A stretch of 64,000 nt of DNA from positions 1-64,000 of the forward strand of contig JAMYHX010000015.1 of the NCBI GenBank assembly GCA_025529335.1, read 5' to 3'. Position 1 is the stretch's first letter. Every line of letters starts with the position of its first letter. A model generated the notes under the pieces. It searched no databases and was not told the DNA's origin. It worked only from the letters and a program-made list of their open reading frames with translations. The position numbers and the translations under genes were made by a program. This DNA is from Rhizopus sp. PT2906. Taxonomy: Eukaryota > Mucoromycota > Mucoromycetes > Mucorales > Rhizopodaceae. Shown here piece by piece: positions 10,599 through 20,870 of the stretch.

Positions 10599-11294
10599 AT
10601 GGTAGCTGAATCAAACGCGAAACAAAACTTTACTAGAGCATCCGAAGATGCCGTAAACCAACAAATTCAAATTTATCGTATGGCTCAACAAACATACCTG
10701 GCTGCATCTGCATACTTTGACCATTGTGATATTGCTTTACCTGTAAGATAAAATAAAAAGAAGTGAGCACATATTAACCAACATGTAGGGCTTTGTCAAA
10801 TACTTTCACGAAAGAGCTGAGCATGAAGGAAAGTTAGCACAGCATTTAATTGACTATCAGGCAACGCGTGGAGGTGTGGTCATTATCAATGCTATTCCTC
10901 AACCTTTAGTAAGCATATCATGTGATAACAATAAAAGACGGCATAAACAGCTGATCTCTTTATTTTTATAGACTGACTGGAATTCGGCCTTTAGTGCAGT
11001 AGAAACAACGTTAGCTTTGGAGAAGGATGTCAATAGCTCCTTGTTAAAATTGGCACAGGTCGCAGCTAACAATCAAGATAAACACCTGCTTCATACACTC
11101 AAGTAAAGTTTACGTCATTTATAATGCTATGATCACTAAACAATAGTTTACACAGAAATGGTCACCTTAACATTAAGGTCAAAACTATCTATAATGTTGT
11201 CAGAGGAGCTACACAGTTACAAAGAGTTGGCGGAGAGGGACTTGGTTTATATCTTTTAGATCAAGACTTGTATGAACACAAACGATTTCAATAG
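10599..11294 (+). CDS. Ferritin, L-chain-like ferroxidase site
   Basis: Cytosolic iron-storage four-helix protein. Four exons join as MVAESNAKQNF..YFDHCDIALP, GFVKYFHERAEHEGKL..TRGGVVIINAIPQP, TDWNSAFSAVETTLALEKDVNSSLL.. and LHRNGHLNIKVKTI..VGGEGLGLYLLDQDLYE. It aligns without gaps to animal ferritin through YFD..DxAL, KYF, RGG, LEK.VN.SLL, LN..VK.I and the C-terminal G..G...L. Measured against human H-chain numbering (from memory), Tyr34, Glu62 and Glu107 are kept, but Glu27 is Tyr, His65 is Leu and Gln141 is Lys. Glu27 to Tyr is the change found in mammalian L chains. It may therefore be catalytically weak or serve as a partner subunit. Ferritin is rare in fungi and points to an early-diverging lineage. 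Length is about 178 residues; the start lies in a good CAACC-type context (cgaaccATGG). Confidence 0.88.
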
Positions 11295-12303
11295 AGAACG
11301 CGTACTTTATCCTAGATCATTACAATCGTGATATCCCACAAATGAATACATGTTTGTAAGAAGGGATTAGAAAGATAATTCTACGTACTTGTAATATTAA
11401 CCGAGTGAAATAAAAGGAAGAACATTAGAGCTTATTGGACAAAAAGGATCATATAAAGCAAGGCTCACTTGACTCTTTTAATGTTTTTAATGTTTAATCT
11501 CAAAGTACTATACTTATTAGTTTGACCATAGTTCTTAAAGAGTAACATGATATATTACTGATCAAAGGTAGCTTTTATTTTCACTTTAAGTATTTCAATA
11601 TTGTTTAATTTGCAAAAATTGAGATGAATGGAGTTCTAGTACTAGCTGCGGTGTTGGCCAAGTGTGATATTACTGTGAAGAGTTTGTGACAATGAATACA
11701 ATCGAATATAACACAAGCATCATCACCATACCAAGGTAAAGGTTTTAATGCCCCTTCCTAAAGTTAACAAGAAAAGTACGAGTCTTTGAACTTCGTAACT
11801 AGAAGAGTGTCCATATCCATATGGGTTCATGAGTGCTTGGTTCAGTTGTACTGCTTAATGCTAGATTCCATCTTAATGCTGCGGACCCATTGGCTTTATT
11901 ATGTATATATGTGAAGTAGGATGACTTGTTAATGCGATTGCCAAGAGCATGTGTCAGCAAAAATTTCTTTGCTTTGAAGAATTACTGAATATGCATAATA
12001 TATAAATTATTAATATGGAGTAACAACATATATCATGTTATAGCATAGGCTATTAGTGCGATAATAGTCTGTCTACGAACTCCTCTGTAGAAAGTGTCAT
12101 TTCAAAAGAAAAAGTAAAAAAGTAAAAATGATGACGGTTAACCAATTCTCATGCTTTAAGAAACCACAAAAATAGTCAAGCCAATATCTATTTGTAACGA
12201 CTAAAAACGTATTTTCATGGCGCAGTGGATAAAGTCATGTGATCTAAAATCACGTGACCTAGCGTGGTCGACACAATCTTCAAGTTCTGGCAAAAGCCGG
12301 AAA
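11295..12303. other. Intergenic with dispersed-repeat traces
   Basis: AT-rich, with no reading frame I can support. The 11648-11668 stretch (GGTGTTGGCCAAGTGTG) resembles 5724-5740 and the reverse complement of 26095-26110, so an old transposon end is possible. At 12219-12296 (TGGCGCAGTGGATAAAG, stem-loop GTGATCTAAAATCAC, then GTGGTCGACAC) there is a tRNA-like arrangement just upstream of the true tRNA gene. It lacks a proper T-arm and is not called as a tRNA. Confidence 0.35.
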
Positions 12304-12385
12304 ATCAGTTTGTCCGAGTGGTTAAGGAGTTAGACTTGAAATCTAATGGGCTCCGCCCGCACAGGTTCGAACCCTGTAGCTGATG
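12304..12385 (+). tRNA. tRNA-Ser(UGA)
   Basis: Full type II cloverleaf by eye. The acceptor stem ATCAGTT pairs with AGCTGAT (one G-T wobble), with discriminator G. The D-arm contains CCGAGTGGTTAAGGAG. The anticodon stem is TTAGA/TCTAA around loop CTTGAAA, giving anticodon TGA. A long variable arm (GGGCTCCGCCCG) is typical of serine tRNAs. The T-arm is ACAGG-TTCGAAC-CCTGT, with a perfect B-box (GGTTCGAACC). No intron is present and CCA is not encoded, as expected for a nuclear gene. A T-run suitable for Pol III termination lies about 53 nt downstream (12439-12444). Confidence 0.97.
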
Positions 12386-13350
12386 ACATGTTTTGCCTCG
12401 ATTTCCGAATGTAACCGCGCTTTTGCTGTCCCCTGCCGTTTTTTTGTTGTGTAGTTGTTGAACTGTTTTTGTCTACTTGTCATTAGGGAATGATTGTTTA
12501 TTAATCCTGTTGTATTTTGCCACTAGCGTTTTAGTTGGTTTTTGTTAGATTCAATAGAGATTTTTACTCCGTATTTCACGAATGTTGAAGATCGATGAAA
12601 TATCAATAAAATTTTGTTCTACAAAGTACAAATAGGCCCATTTGTAGAATAGCTGGCATGACGCTTGTTGTATAATAATTTCACATTAGTATTTTAAAGA
12701 AATTTCAAATGAAAGCTTAATGAAAGAAAAGAAAAATTTTCAAAAAAAAAAGCTCAAACACCCACGCCGTGACTTGCTTTCACTGCTCTTCTCTGCAGTG
12801 AAATCCGCATGCAAAGAATTGCAGTTTCATCCGTCAACCTTAATTGAAGCTGCTCTCACATTGATAAAAACTCAAATGTAGATCATTGCTATACTAAAAG
12901 TACAAGCTAATTGAGGAGTTGCATGTTTATATGGGGGAAAAAAATTAATGAGAGCAAGATCAACTGATAATGAGGAAATGTCTTGTCTGGTTCAACGACA
13001 AAGCTGTATGAATTCTAGAAAAGCTAGCTTATGTAGCCTTTAAGACGCCCTATAATTACATAACAATGTGCTACCGAGCGTTTCCTAATGCATAAAATTG
13101 CAATAAATAACCTGGATACAGCTTAGAGTATCTGATACTTCAACTGAAAAAAGAGCCTCACAGAGAACAATCAAATGCATGGTTAGTGCATCATTGAGTA
13201 CCAATTAAAACTAAAAGGTTCAAGAGACATATGATTGAGCTGAATAATGGTGCAAGATCGAAAAATGATGACGCCTTTTAACCTTATTTTTACCTATTAA
13301 TTAAACTTTTGAAATGATCAAGGTTCTTTTTTCTTTTCTTTCTAGCAAGT
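12386..13350. other. Intergenic, no gene seen
   Basis: AT-rich spacer between the tRNA and the oxygenase gene. It has no coding frame of interest. A CT-rich run (13327-13345) immediately precedes the oxygenase start codon and is typical of the leader sequences in this genome. Confidence 0.4.
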
Positions 13351-14483
13351 ATGACAGTAACAAAGATCCCAGTCTTGGATTTATCGAAGTACAACCAAGA
13401 AAACCCAAATGATGAGAACTCAAAAGAGTTCCTGAGAGAATTATTCCAAGCTATGACAGAAATTGGCTTCTTTTACGTGAAGAACCATAATGTTCCCATA
13501 GAACTACAACAAAAATCATTTGAAGTTATCAAATCCTTTTTTAAATTATCTCTTGAGGAAAAGCTAGAAATTGAATTAAAAAACTCTCCTCATTTCAGAG
13601 GTTACTCTCGCCTATGTAAGTATAAGCTATCCGCTTTTAAACCATACTTCTTATACTCTTGATTACAGATGCCGAAACAACAGATTATAAGCAGGATAAT
13701 AGGGAGCAAGTGGATGTAGCAAAAGAATGGCCGCCTCAACCGATTGAAGGAAATCCAGCTTATGTGCAACTCAGAGGACCAAATCAATGGCCAAAGCAGA
13801 TTCCTGAATTTAAGCAAGTGATTACGCAGCTTATGGATAATATGACGCGTGTGGGTCTAAAGATTTTGAAAGCAATGTCTCAAGTACTGCAAATTGATCA
13901 GGACAAGTTTATGAGCCTGTTTGGTAGCGAAGACACGGCAGGAGTGCGTATGAAATTACTGCGCTATCCAGCTTTAAATGATCCTGTTGATCGACCACTG
14001 GATCATGGGTTAGGTGTAGGGCCACACAAAGATGCAGGTTTCTTGGCGTTATTACTTCAAGATGAAATTGGTGGGCTTCAAGTACAAACTCAGGATGGCG
14101 AATGGATTGATGCAGACCCTATACCAAACACATTTGTAGTCAATATTGGAGAAATACTTGAACGCTTAACAAAAAAGACGTTTGTAGCAACCACACATCG
14201 AGTCTTGAACAAGGAGTCGGCTGCATATACTGACAGATACTCTATTCCTCTGTTTTTAGCTCCTGCATTAGAAACGAGAATCCCCCAGATCGATATTCCT
14301 GTTACAAACAAAAAAGTTGTCTACTCTGATGTAAAAGAGGAGCAATTACTGCAAAACGAAGTGTATGGCTTAAATGAACTACTTTCTTATATACGAAGCC
14401 ATAAAAAAGCCGCTGAAAGATGGTATTACTTGGACGAAACAACAAATGAATGGCGTCGACGAAATGTGCCTCTTCCTGTTTAG
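13351..14483 (+). CDS. 2-oxoglutarate/Fe(II)-dependent oxygenase (isopenicillin-N-synthase-like)
   Basis: Non-haem iron oxygenase of the plant/fungal 2OG family; the substrate cannot be told from sequence. Exon 1 (13351-13615) carries the N-terminal DIOX_N region (IPVLDLSKY, MTEIGFFYVKNHNVP, HFRGYSRL). After one 53-nt intron, exon 2 (13669-14483) carries EWPPQP, a helical core, then the catalytic domain: GVGPHKDAGFLALLLQDEIG (His and Asp iron ligands), FVVNIGEILERLT, ATTHRVLNK (second His) and DRYSIPLFLAP (RxS motif for 2-oxoglutarate). Length is about 360 residues, normal. It converges on the ketopantoate reductase gene with 10 nt between stops. The closest general type is the fungal flavonol-synthase-like or IPNS-like group. 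Confidence 0.85.
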
Positions 14484-14493
14484 TAGAAATAAA

Positions 14494-15868
14494 TTAAATT
14501 TTTGACATAGAATGGATTATATGCTGGTTTGTTGCAGAACAAATCGAGTACATCATCTCTAAATGAGGAACGGATAGACCTCTTTCCTTTGCTCTTTTTA
14601 AAGGCGTACCAAGAATAACTGCAATTTCCATTGGGCTGCCTCGTTCTCTATCCAGTTGCCTAATAACGTATATGAATATTTGAAGCATTTAACTTTTTTT
14701 TTTTTTTTTTAATCTTACATGGAAGGTTTATAATTTTTGGCAGTTGCTTTGGTTGTAGAGATCATTTCTTTCATTTGTTGCTCTTTATCAAAACTATAAC
14801 CTTCAGCATTGGCTGCGGAAATGACCTCGTCCATAAGCGATTTTACTGCACTCATGGCTTCTTTGCTCTCAAGCACTTCGCTTGTATTCATACCGGTGAT
14901 GGTACAGACAGGAGAGAAAGAGGCATTCCTATCATATAGACGTGTTATATATAGATTTCTAATGATCAATTCAACGACATTTTACCAAAACAGTTTTTGC
15001 CAGCGGTACTGTTCTATGTCATCAACAACACGAACATCAACTCCTCCTTTTTTTAACAACTCGATAAAGCTGGCTCGTTGCGTTTCCGAGCTTGATTTTG
15101 CCTTTGAATAGTTGCCGACAATCAGACTTTCGCTTCCAAGCATCTTGATCTTTCCTGGTTCATGCTGAGAAGTGCCAATATAAGCGACGACAGAGATAAG
15201 AGGATTATCTGGGAACCTCTCGACTATGGGCTCTTCCACACCAAGTCCGTTCTGAATCAAAACAATGGCTGTATTTTTATCCTTAATGGCAGGAGCAATG
15301 ATGTCTGCCACATTATAAACCTCTGGTAGCGCCTTCAAGGTGACAAGGACATAATCAAAGGGCTTTGATGTTACACACTCGGAAACGTTTCGAACAACTT
15401 ATAATGGACACGTTAGTGGGCTATTAATCATAAACACAATAAACATACCATCATGAGGACGAAATACATCCTTTCCAAATTTGACAGACTCTATATCAAA
15501 ACCGTTGTCTTTAACCGCTTGATAGTTTGAACGACACACGGCCGTGATCTCTGAAGATTGACCAAGTCGCCATGAGTAAATTGCACCGACTGCACCTGTG
15601 CCAACTATTACAAGATTGATATAAATACATTGACTTAAGCGCTTATCTGTTACAAACCTGTTAATATACGTGGAGCTGCAGACATACTATAAAATCGCTT
15701 GACTGTTTGAGAAAAATGAAAGCTTGCGAAAATGCGGGAAGCGGGATTTGTATTTATGCTTTTATATCTTGGACTGTGTAGCGAATGAGTAATCCTATTC
15801 TCAAGGGCATAAGTAAAACCCGATATATCGGATTTGTTGAACTGCTTGAATCCACGGCAAGCAAACAT
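14494..15868 (-). CDS. panE: 2-dehydropantoate 2-reductase (ketopantoate reductase)
   Basis: NADPH-dependent reduction of ketopantoate to pantoate, the step after panB. The N-terminal nucleotide-binding loop is VGTGAVGAIYSWRLGQ (GxGxxG) after an intron. Then come KPFDYVLVTLKALP, VLIQNGLGVEEP, GTSQHEPGKIKMLG, VDDIEQYRWQKLFWN (catalytic Lys in the helical domain), SPVCTITGM, and the C-terminal PSMQLDRERGSPMEIAVI..G with P.LEMMY. Five or six exons are inferred. Two starts are possible. ATG 15868 gives a 61-residue Arg/Ser-rich leader ending RFYS, which looks like a mitochondrial presequence; ATG 15685 (MSAAPRIL) gives the bare enzyme. I chose the longer one because the leader is open and matches a targeting profile. 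Confidence 0.88.
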
Positions 15869-16324
15869 TAATTTACAGAAAAGAAAAAGAAAAGAAGGAG
15901 GAGGAGGAGGAGTTTATGTCCAGTTTTCAGTTGTGATTCTCAAGGTCTGAGTCATCTTTGTTGCAACCTTATCTTTCTACTGATTCGATACTCTTTTTAT
16001 TAGACTTGGTACGGGTAAATGGTCCGATAAGAACAATGCAGGCTCCCCTTCATTGTCACTTTGGTACGAAAGGGCTAGAATATCTGTATCATATTTATCT
16101 TACTGTCTATGCTGTAGAACTATCGTGAGAAATTTCTATCATCAAAAAGAAAATCTCCTCTTCAGGGCAGATGCTTGTCATGGTATACTCGCTTTTATTT
16201 ACATCAATTCAGATTGGCTTTCTTGGGGTCGTTCCGTTCTAGGTCATCAGTCTCTATCTTGTTTGCATTTTTCTACAGAAAAAAGTAGACCCTTTTATAT
16301 ATACATGTATAAAAGTAACGCTCA
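15869..16324. other. Intergenic, no gene seen
   Basis: Promoter region of panE and 3' region of the RCC1 gene. It holds a purine-rich GAGGAGGAGG run (about 15895-15912) in the panE leader. Plus-strand frames here lack family features. Confidence 0.4.
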
Positions 16325-17380
16325 TCAAGCAGTGGTTGCAAACCAAGAAGTTGCACAGCCTACACCAAAGACATAAACATTGGTTGACTCAGTTATGACA
16401 GTAGGCTCGTCCATAAAGTCCATATCTGTCGTGCAGTTCCCATGTTCATTCCATCCCCAACCCACCAGATTATCTTTCTGTATGGCTAATGTGTGCTCAG
16501 ATCCACAAAAGAACTGTTTGACATCATGCAATACATTCGTTTTAGTGATTTGGCCATGGTCTCTTCTACCATGTCCAGTCAACTCCCCGGCACTACTTTG
16601 GGATAATGTATGGTGCCATCCTGCGCCAATATGAATAGAATTACGGTAAATGACGTGAGGTTGTGTGATTATGCCTTTATCATGCTCACTGCCCAGTTGG
16701 CCGTACTTGTTAGATCCAATGCCATAGACTGTGCCATTACATCCTCTAAAGATTGTAAATATGTGACCGCAAGCAACTTGAGTCACTGGTTGAGGCAGAT
16801 CTATCTTCTGAATAGGGCGGATATCCTTCTTGTTTCCTACAGTCTTTGATTCGCCAAGCTGTCCGTAGCGACCCCAGCCCCAGCCAAAGGCCTCCCCCTT
16901 TTCGTTAACGGCCACGACGTGTCGCCATCCACAAGCAACAGAAATGATTTTTTCATGTATTGGTATCTCTGTCAGTGACTCCTCATCCCTTACATCACTA
17001 CAAAGCTCATTCCATCGACCAGTGCCCACGCCATATAGTTTTCCTTCTTGACTTGTTAATATGGTAAATGCCCAACCACAGGCTACATCCTTCCACTTGA
17101 TTTTGTTGAATCTCTCTTGATATATAGTCCATGGCTGTTGTTCCTCTGATGACAGCTTCAGGATCTGAGACATTCGTTTTTCGCCTAACTGTGAAAATCC
17201 TGCAAAGAAGACACGTCCAGTCTTGGTGATGACAGCAGAGTGATTACCACCACCTGATATTTTTATAATGACTTCAGATTCTGGTATGCCTATACAAGGC
17301 GTTGGAGTGTGTGTATCTTCCAAGTGACCAATGCCTAATTGCCCATTGCCATTGGAGCCAAAACCAAATAATCTTGACAT
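16325..17380 (-). CDS. RCC1-repeat protein, Ats1-like
   Basis: Seven-bladed-propeller type protein built from RCC1 repeats (consensus GWG/GxGxxGQLG ... V.CG..H). It is a single exon of 351 codons. Repeats start at MSRLFGFGSNGNGQLGIGH, GRVFFAGFSQLGE, GKLYGVGTGRWNELC, GEAFGWGWGRYGQLGESK, GTVYGIGSNKYGQLGSEH, GELTGHGRRDHGQI and DNLVGWGWNEHGNC. Repeated ACGW.H or CG..HT strand ends separate them (VACGWRHVVAV, VACGHIFTIF, GAGWHHTL, FCGSEHTLAI). Size and organisation match the small fungal Ats1 group, linked in yeast to Elongator/diphthamide modification, rather than the chromatin-bound Ran GEF, which carries an N-terminal basic tail. The assignment within RCC1 proteins is an inference. The gene ends about 90 nt after the ATP11 stop, on the same strand order. 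Confidence 0.8.
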   Translation of the reverse strand: MSRLFGFGSNGNGQLGIGHLEDTHTPTPCIGIPESEVIIKISGGGNHSAVITKTGRVFFAGFSQLGEKRMSQILKLSSEEQQPWTIYQERFNKIKWKDVACGWAFTILTSQEGKLYGVGTGRWNELCSDVRDEESLTEIPIHEKIISVACGWRHVVAVNEKGEAFGWGWGRYGQLGESKTVGNKKDIRPIQKIDLPQPVTQVACGHIFTIFRGCNGTVYGIGSNKYGQLGSEHDKGIITQPHVIYRNSIHIGAGWHHTLSQSSAGELTGHGRRDHGQITKTNVLHDVKQFFCGSEHTLAIQKDNLVGWGWNEHGNCTTDMDFMDEPTVITESTNVYVFGVGCATSWFATTA

Positions 17381-17466
17381 TTTTTTTTTTTAAAAAAATA
17401 ACAAGCATGAAACTTGTTGTTAAATAAGAGGCTTTATTTGAACACAGCACAGCTGATGTCAACAAA

Positions 17467-18601
17467 CTATACAATAGAGTCTATCTCATCCAAAAGATCA
17501 TGATAGTCAAAGGTTTGGGGGCTGTCATTAAATTGTTCAACAAGCTTTAATTTTCGCTGGTCATCTGTGGCATAAAATCTTTGCAGTGCAAACGCCAAGA
17601 ACTGTGCGTTCGGTGTTGATAACATTCTTTTAGGGTTGTCGTTTATTTCACCCTTCATCAAAACGATGTCCTTTTCTTCTAAAAGCTCAGGGAAGTGAGT
17701 GATGGTTAAGAAAGGTCGCGCTTTTTCTCCTTTGGTCTTGTATTCTAAAAGCGAAGTAAAATAGCATTGATGTGATTGAAATTGAAGGAAGAAGAACTCT
17801 AGTCCAACTTCACGAGGCATAGGCAAGATGAACTACAAGGACTAATTAGTGTCTCTCTCTTTTTTTTTTCTAATTAACTTGACACTATTACCATTGGATA
17901 CTTTTTTGATATTTCGTACATTCTGTTATAGATCGATCCTGGTATAACTGCAGAAATACAATCTTTGTTGGCATGGTACCGTGTCCATATCTCACTAATT
18001 GACTCTGGGTCTTCTTTTAAGAGTAAGTCAAGTTTTACTACTTTATCCAAAGTCTAAATGAAGTAATTATTTGTCAAGACATAACACCAGGTTAATGATC
18101 TCTTACAGGTGCACTCGATTCATATTTAGAACTGACTTCTTGCTGGTTTACATTCTTTTTTTTCTGTTCAGGTATAGTTTGAACTGCTGCATAATTAGTC
18201 TGTAGCTTATGCTTCGTCTTTTGTGCCAGAGTATTCTCTTTTAACTCTCGAACAGTCAAGCCCTTTCTTTAATAGCTATTTAGAAACTCAAAATTGATGA
18301 TTGTCTTTTTTTTTCCCCTTTACTGTTGAGCTACTTTTTTTAGCTTTGAATAATATTTAGACTCATAATCTACATTGACTCTGTTTGCTTCAAGAGCAAT
18401 TTGCTTGATGCGTTCTAATGTATTGATTATTGAGATTTTCTTTCGCTTGTGTGTGTGTGTGTGTATACCCCATTTTTGACCACCAAAGAAAACTGAAGCT
18501 GGGCTATTTAGTACTTCTGCATGGCGCGTTTGTAAAAAGAATGTAGTTGGTAACTTATTGTTGCTCAATCGACTAATTGCTCTTGTAGTTGATTTCAGCA
18601 T
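17467..18601 (-). CDS. ATP11: Mitochondrial F1-ATPase assembly factor ATP11
   Basis: Matrix chaperone that binds free F1 beta subunits during ATP synthase assembly. The last exon carries the family core PMPREVGLEFFFLQFQSHQC, FTSLLEYKTKGEKARPFLTI, DIVLMKGEI and NAQFLAFALQRFYA. Upstream exons give LDLLLKEDPESISEIWTRYH and VIPGSIYNRMYEISKKYPM, a Lys/Gln-rich linker, and the N-terminus MLKSTTRAISRLSNNKLP (Arg/Ser-rich matrix signal) followed by YYSKLKKVAQQKGLTVRELK. A (CA/GT)n microsatellite at about 18451-18464 lies where a short intron (GTATACACAC..CATTAG) can be removed in frame, and I prefer the spliced version. At least four introns are inferred. Confidence 0.85.
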
Positions 18602-19439
18602 TTTTATAGAAAAAAACGTCAGAAAATACACAAATAGGGTGTAGTGACTTTCTTCATATCAGAAGAATATCGGAGGTACTAGGCCCGAAAATAAAGGAAC
18701 AATAGAGCAGAACGGGGGCACTTTAACTTCAAAAATATTACTCATATGTTTTCCCTTTAATCTGGAGCCTAATCGTCATTTAATATCATTTAATTGATCC
18801 AAGAGAAGAGTTAGACACATATTTAAAAATCATGACGATCCATTGATTGTATACAAAAAGATATTACATCAACTGCAGAATATTGTGCAACAAAAGAGTC
18901 ATTTGTTCTATCAAATTCAGATCGACCTGCATGTGTAAAGCTCATCCCTATCTGAGTTCAATATACTCCTTGTCATCAATAAAAGGAAATGTGCCTGACT
19001 TTGCTATTATTATCACCCATTTCTTTAACAATTGGAAAAAAAGAAGCTACCTTGTGATATATCTTGATAGATACACAAGTCTACTTTAGTACCCTATTAT
19101 TCGCTTCATTAAATGCCAATTAAGGAAAGGCTCTTTCTGTCTGTCACGCACACACACACACGTGTACATGCTCTGACCCTAACTCTCTCTCTCTCTGTCT
19201 CTTCTTCTTCAATGCTACTGTATCTACAAGTATTTTTAGACATTCATAATGTAATTAATTGCTACAAGTAACTGAGTTATGAATTACTCGCTCTCAATAG
19301 GTTAGACAAATATGAGAATATAAATAGAAACATGTTTAATGTGTAAGGAAATCAATTAATTACTGTTGCTATCGCACTGCGGTTTATTACAAACTGATGT
19401 CTTTAATGATACAGCTTTTCTTTGATAAGGAAACTACAT
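18602..19439. other. Intergenic with microsatellites
   Basis: AT-rich. A (CA)n tract at about 19147-19161 and a (CT)n tract at about 19184-19200 are the only structured parts. A plus-strand frame at 18847-19089 has no family features or codon support and is not called. Confidence 0.4.
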
Positions 19440-19853
19440 TTATACAACTTCCCAACTAATGGAACCGACACCCTTATTCATGTCACCAACAACTTTTTTA
19501 AAGAGCGAGGGAGTCAAGTCAAGGTCACCACTGTCGCATTCTGGACAGGCATCCATGATGGTGGCAGTTGCTGTACCTGCAGGTCCCTTAATCTTGATTT
19601 TCTTTCCACACCACTTTGAATTTGAATCGAGGTTGCCGTATTGAGGGCGGTTAAGTGCGACATAAGCAGAGTCATTGTCAATGTGTACACCATGACAGGC
19701 GCCTTCTGAGCCACCTTCAGTAGCAGGTTTATACCAAGTAGCAGTACCTTTAAAGTTATCGCCTCGCTTGATCAAACCGTTTTCTTGAACGGGGGCAGCA
19801 GAGATAGAAGTGAAAGTGAGGGCAATGATAGCAGAGAGAAGGAAGGACTTCAT
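19440..19853 (-). CDS. Secreted double-psi beta-barrel (RlpA/expansin-like) protein
   Basis: Small extracellular protein of 137 residues. The signal peptide MKSFLLSAIIALTFTSISAA is followed by a short pro-region with a Lys-Arg site (GLIKRGD). The mature part is a single RlpA-like/barwin-like barrel: FKGTATWYKPATEGG, SAYVALNRPQYG, WCGKKIKIKGPAGTATATI, MDACPECDSGDLDLTPSLFK and ISWEVV. Cysteines (CHG, WCG, DACPEC) and the catalytic-type Asp of DxCPxC..D.DL are conserved. Such proteins bind or loosen cell-wall polymers or inhibit proteases; no activity can be deduced here. It has one exon, with a TATA-like region and poly-A leader upstream. A paralogue lies at 53991-54407, about 40% identical by eye. 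Confidence 0.88.
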   Translation of the reverse strand: MKSFLLSAIIALTFTSISAAPVQENGLIKRGDNFKGTATWYKPATEGGSEGACHGVHIDNDSAYVALNRPQYGNLDSNSKWCGKKIKIKGPAGTATATIMDACPECDSGDLDLTPSLFKKVVGDMNKGVGSISWEVV

Positions 19854-20870
19854 TGATGAGTATGTTAAAAAAAAATGAGAAAGAAAGAAAGAAAAGAAAA
19901 AACGGCCGGCGCTTTTAAAGTTAAAGAAGGAAAGGAAAGAGCGTAAAACCGGAAGAAAAAAGAGATAATAAAACCACTTTTTATATAAGATGTGTCCTGA
20001 AATATACTTTCCAAAGTTGGAATAGAAGCAATTAAAAAGGTCTGGAAGTACAATAAATAACCAATAAATGCCCCATTGTCAATCTCAGCAGGCTTCCATG
20101 TTATGGACAATAGTACTCCAGCTCCCGATCCAGGGTAGGATATATTGTCGCTGTCATACCTCTCTTTTTCTTCTCGAGTACAGAGAGAAAGAAAGAGAGA
20201 GAGAGAGGGAGTTGACAAAAGCAGCAAGTGTAGGTGTAAGTTTATAAAAATAGTAAAATCAAATAATTTCTGATATCTAAATCATTAAACAAACAAGAAG
20301 ACACTTCAAAGATTCAATAGTTAGCACAGACCATGCCAGATGTTGTTGAGGTTACATTCCTTTTACATCTTTGCATCCGACGATATTTTGCTTCAAGATT
20401 TACAGTTAGGCTCTACGTTTCATATTAATTTAGACGGACTTTGTCCTTGGCCATACAACAGGTTCAACACCCGCAAAGTCTGGCCCATCTCATTGTCACA
20501 CCCCCCCACGCACAGTGGCGTACAGAAGAACAAAGAGGGGACATATAGAATTCATCGTTCAATGAATGAGACATAATGAATGATTTATTATTATTCTCTC
20601 TTGATAATAAAGCAATTACCCTGGGATTCATTATGCAATTTGAAGATTACCAAATATGGAAGTAAATTCTATTGTGTATAGAATCATTTTTTAAATGCAT
20701 GACTGTAGAAGTGATTTGCTTGCCTAATGAAATCAAGTCAATCTTTATATGCAAGAAAACACTAAATAGAATGTATCGATTAGTGTAACTTTTCAATAAA
20801 AAAAATCATGCTACAACTCCATTTGGATGTTTTATTCAAACATAAATATTAAGTATTCTTACAAGTTCAC
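19854..20870. other. Intergenic; unassigned frames
   Basis: Contains the purine-rich leader of the barrel gene (19866-19965), a (GA)n run (20183-20212) and two open stretches I cannot assign. One is on the minus strand around 20040-20160 (SITWKPAEIDNGAFIGYLL). The other is on the plus strand from ATG 20334 (MPDVVE) with a downstream in-frame stretch LGSTFHINLDGLCPWPYNRF. Neither shows a known domain. A short intron could link the second to its ATG, so it may be a degraded or very small gene. Confidence 0.3.

Noticed and set aside
12219..12296. Second tRNA gene
   Set aside because: Acceptor and T stems do not form, so it is reported only as tRNA-like.
16053..16849. Plus-strand frames opposite panE/RCC1 flank and RCC1
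   Set aside because: Antisense to or beside clear RCC1 repeats; no domain features.
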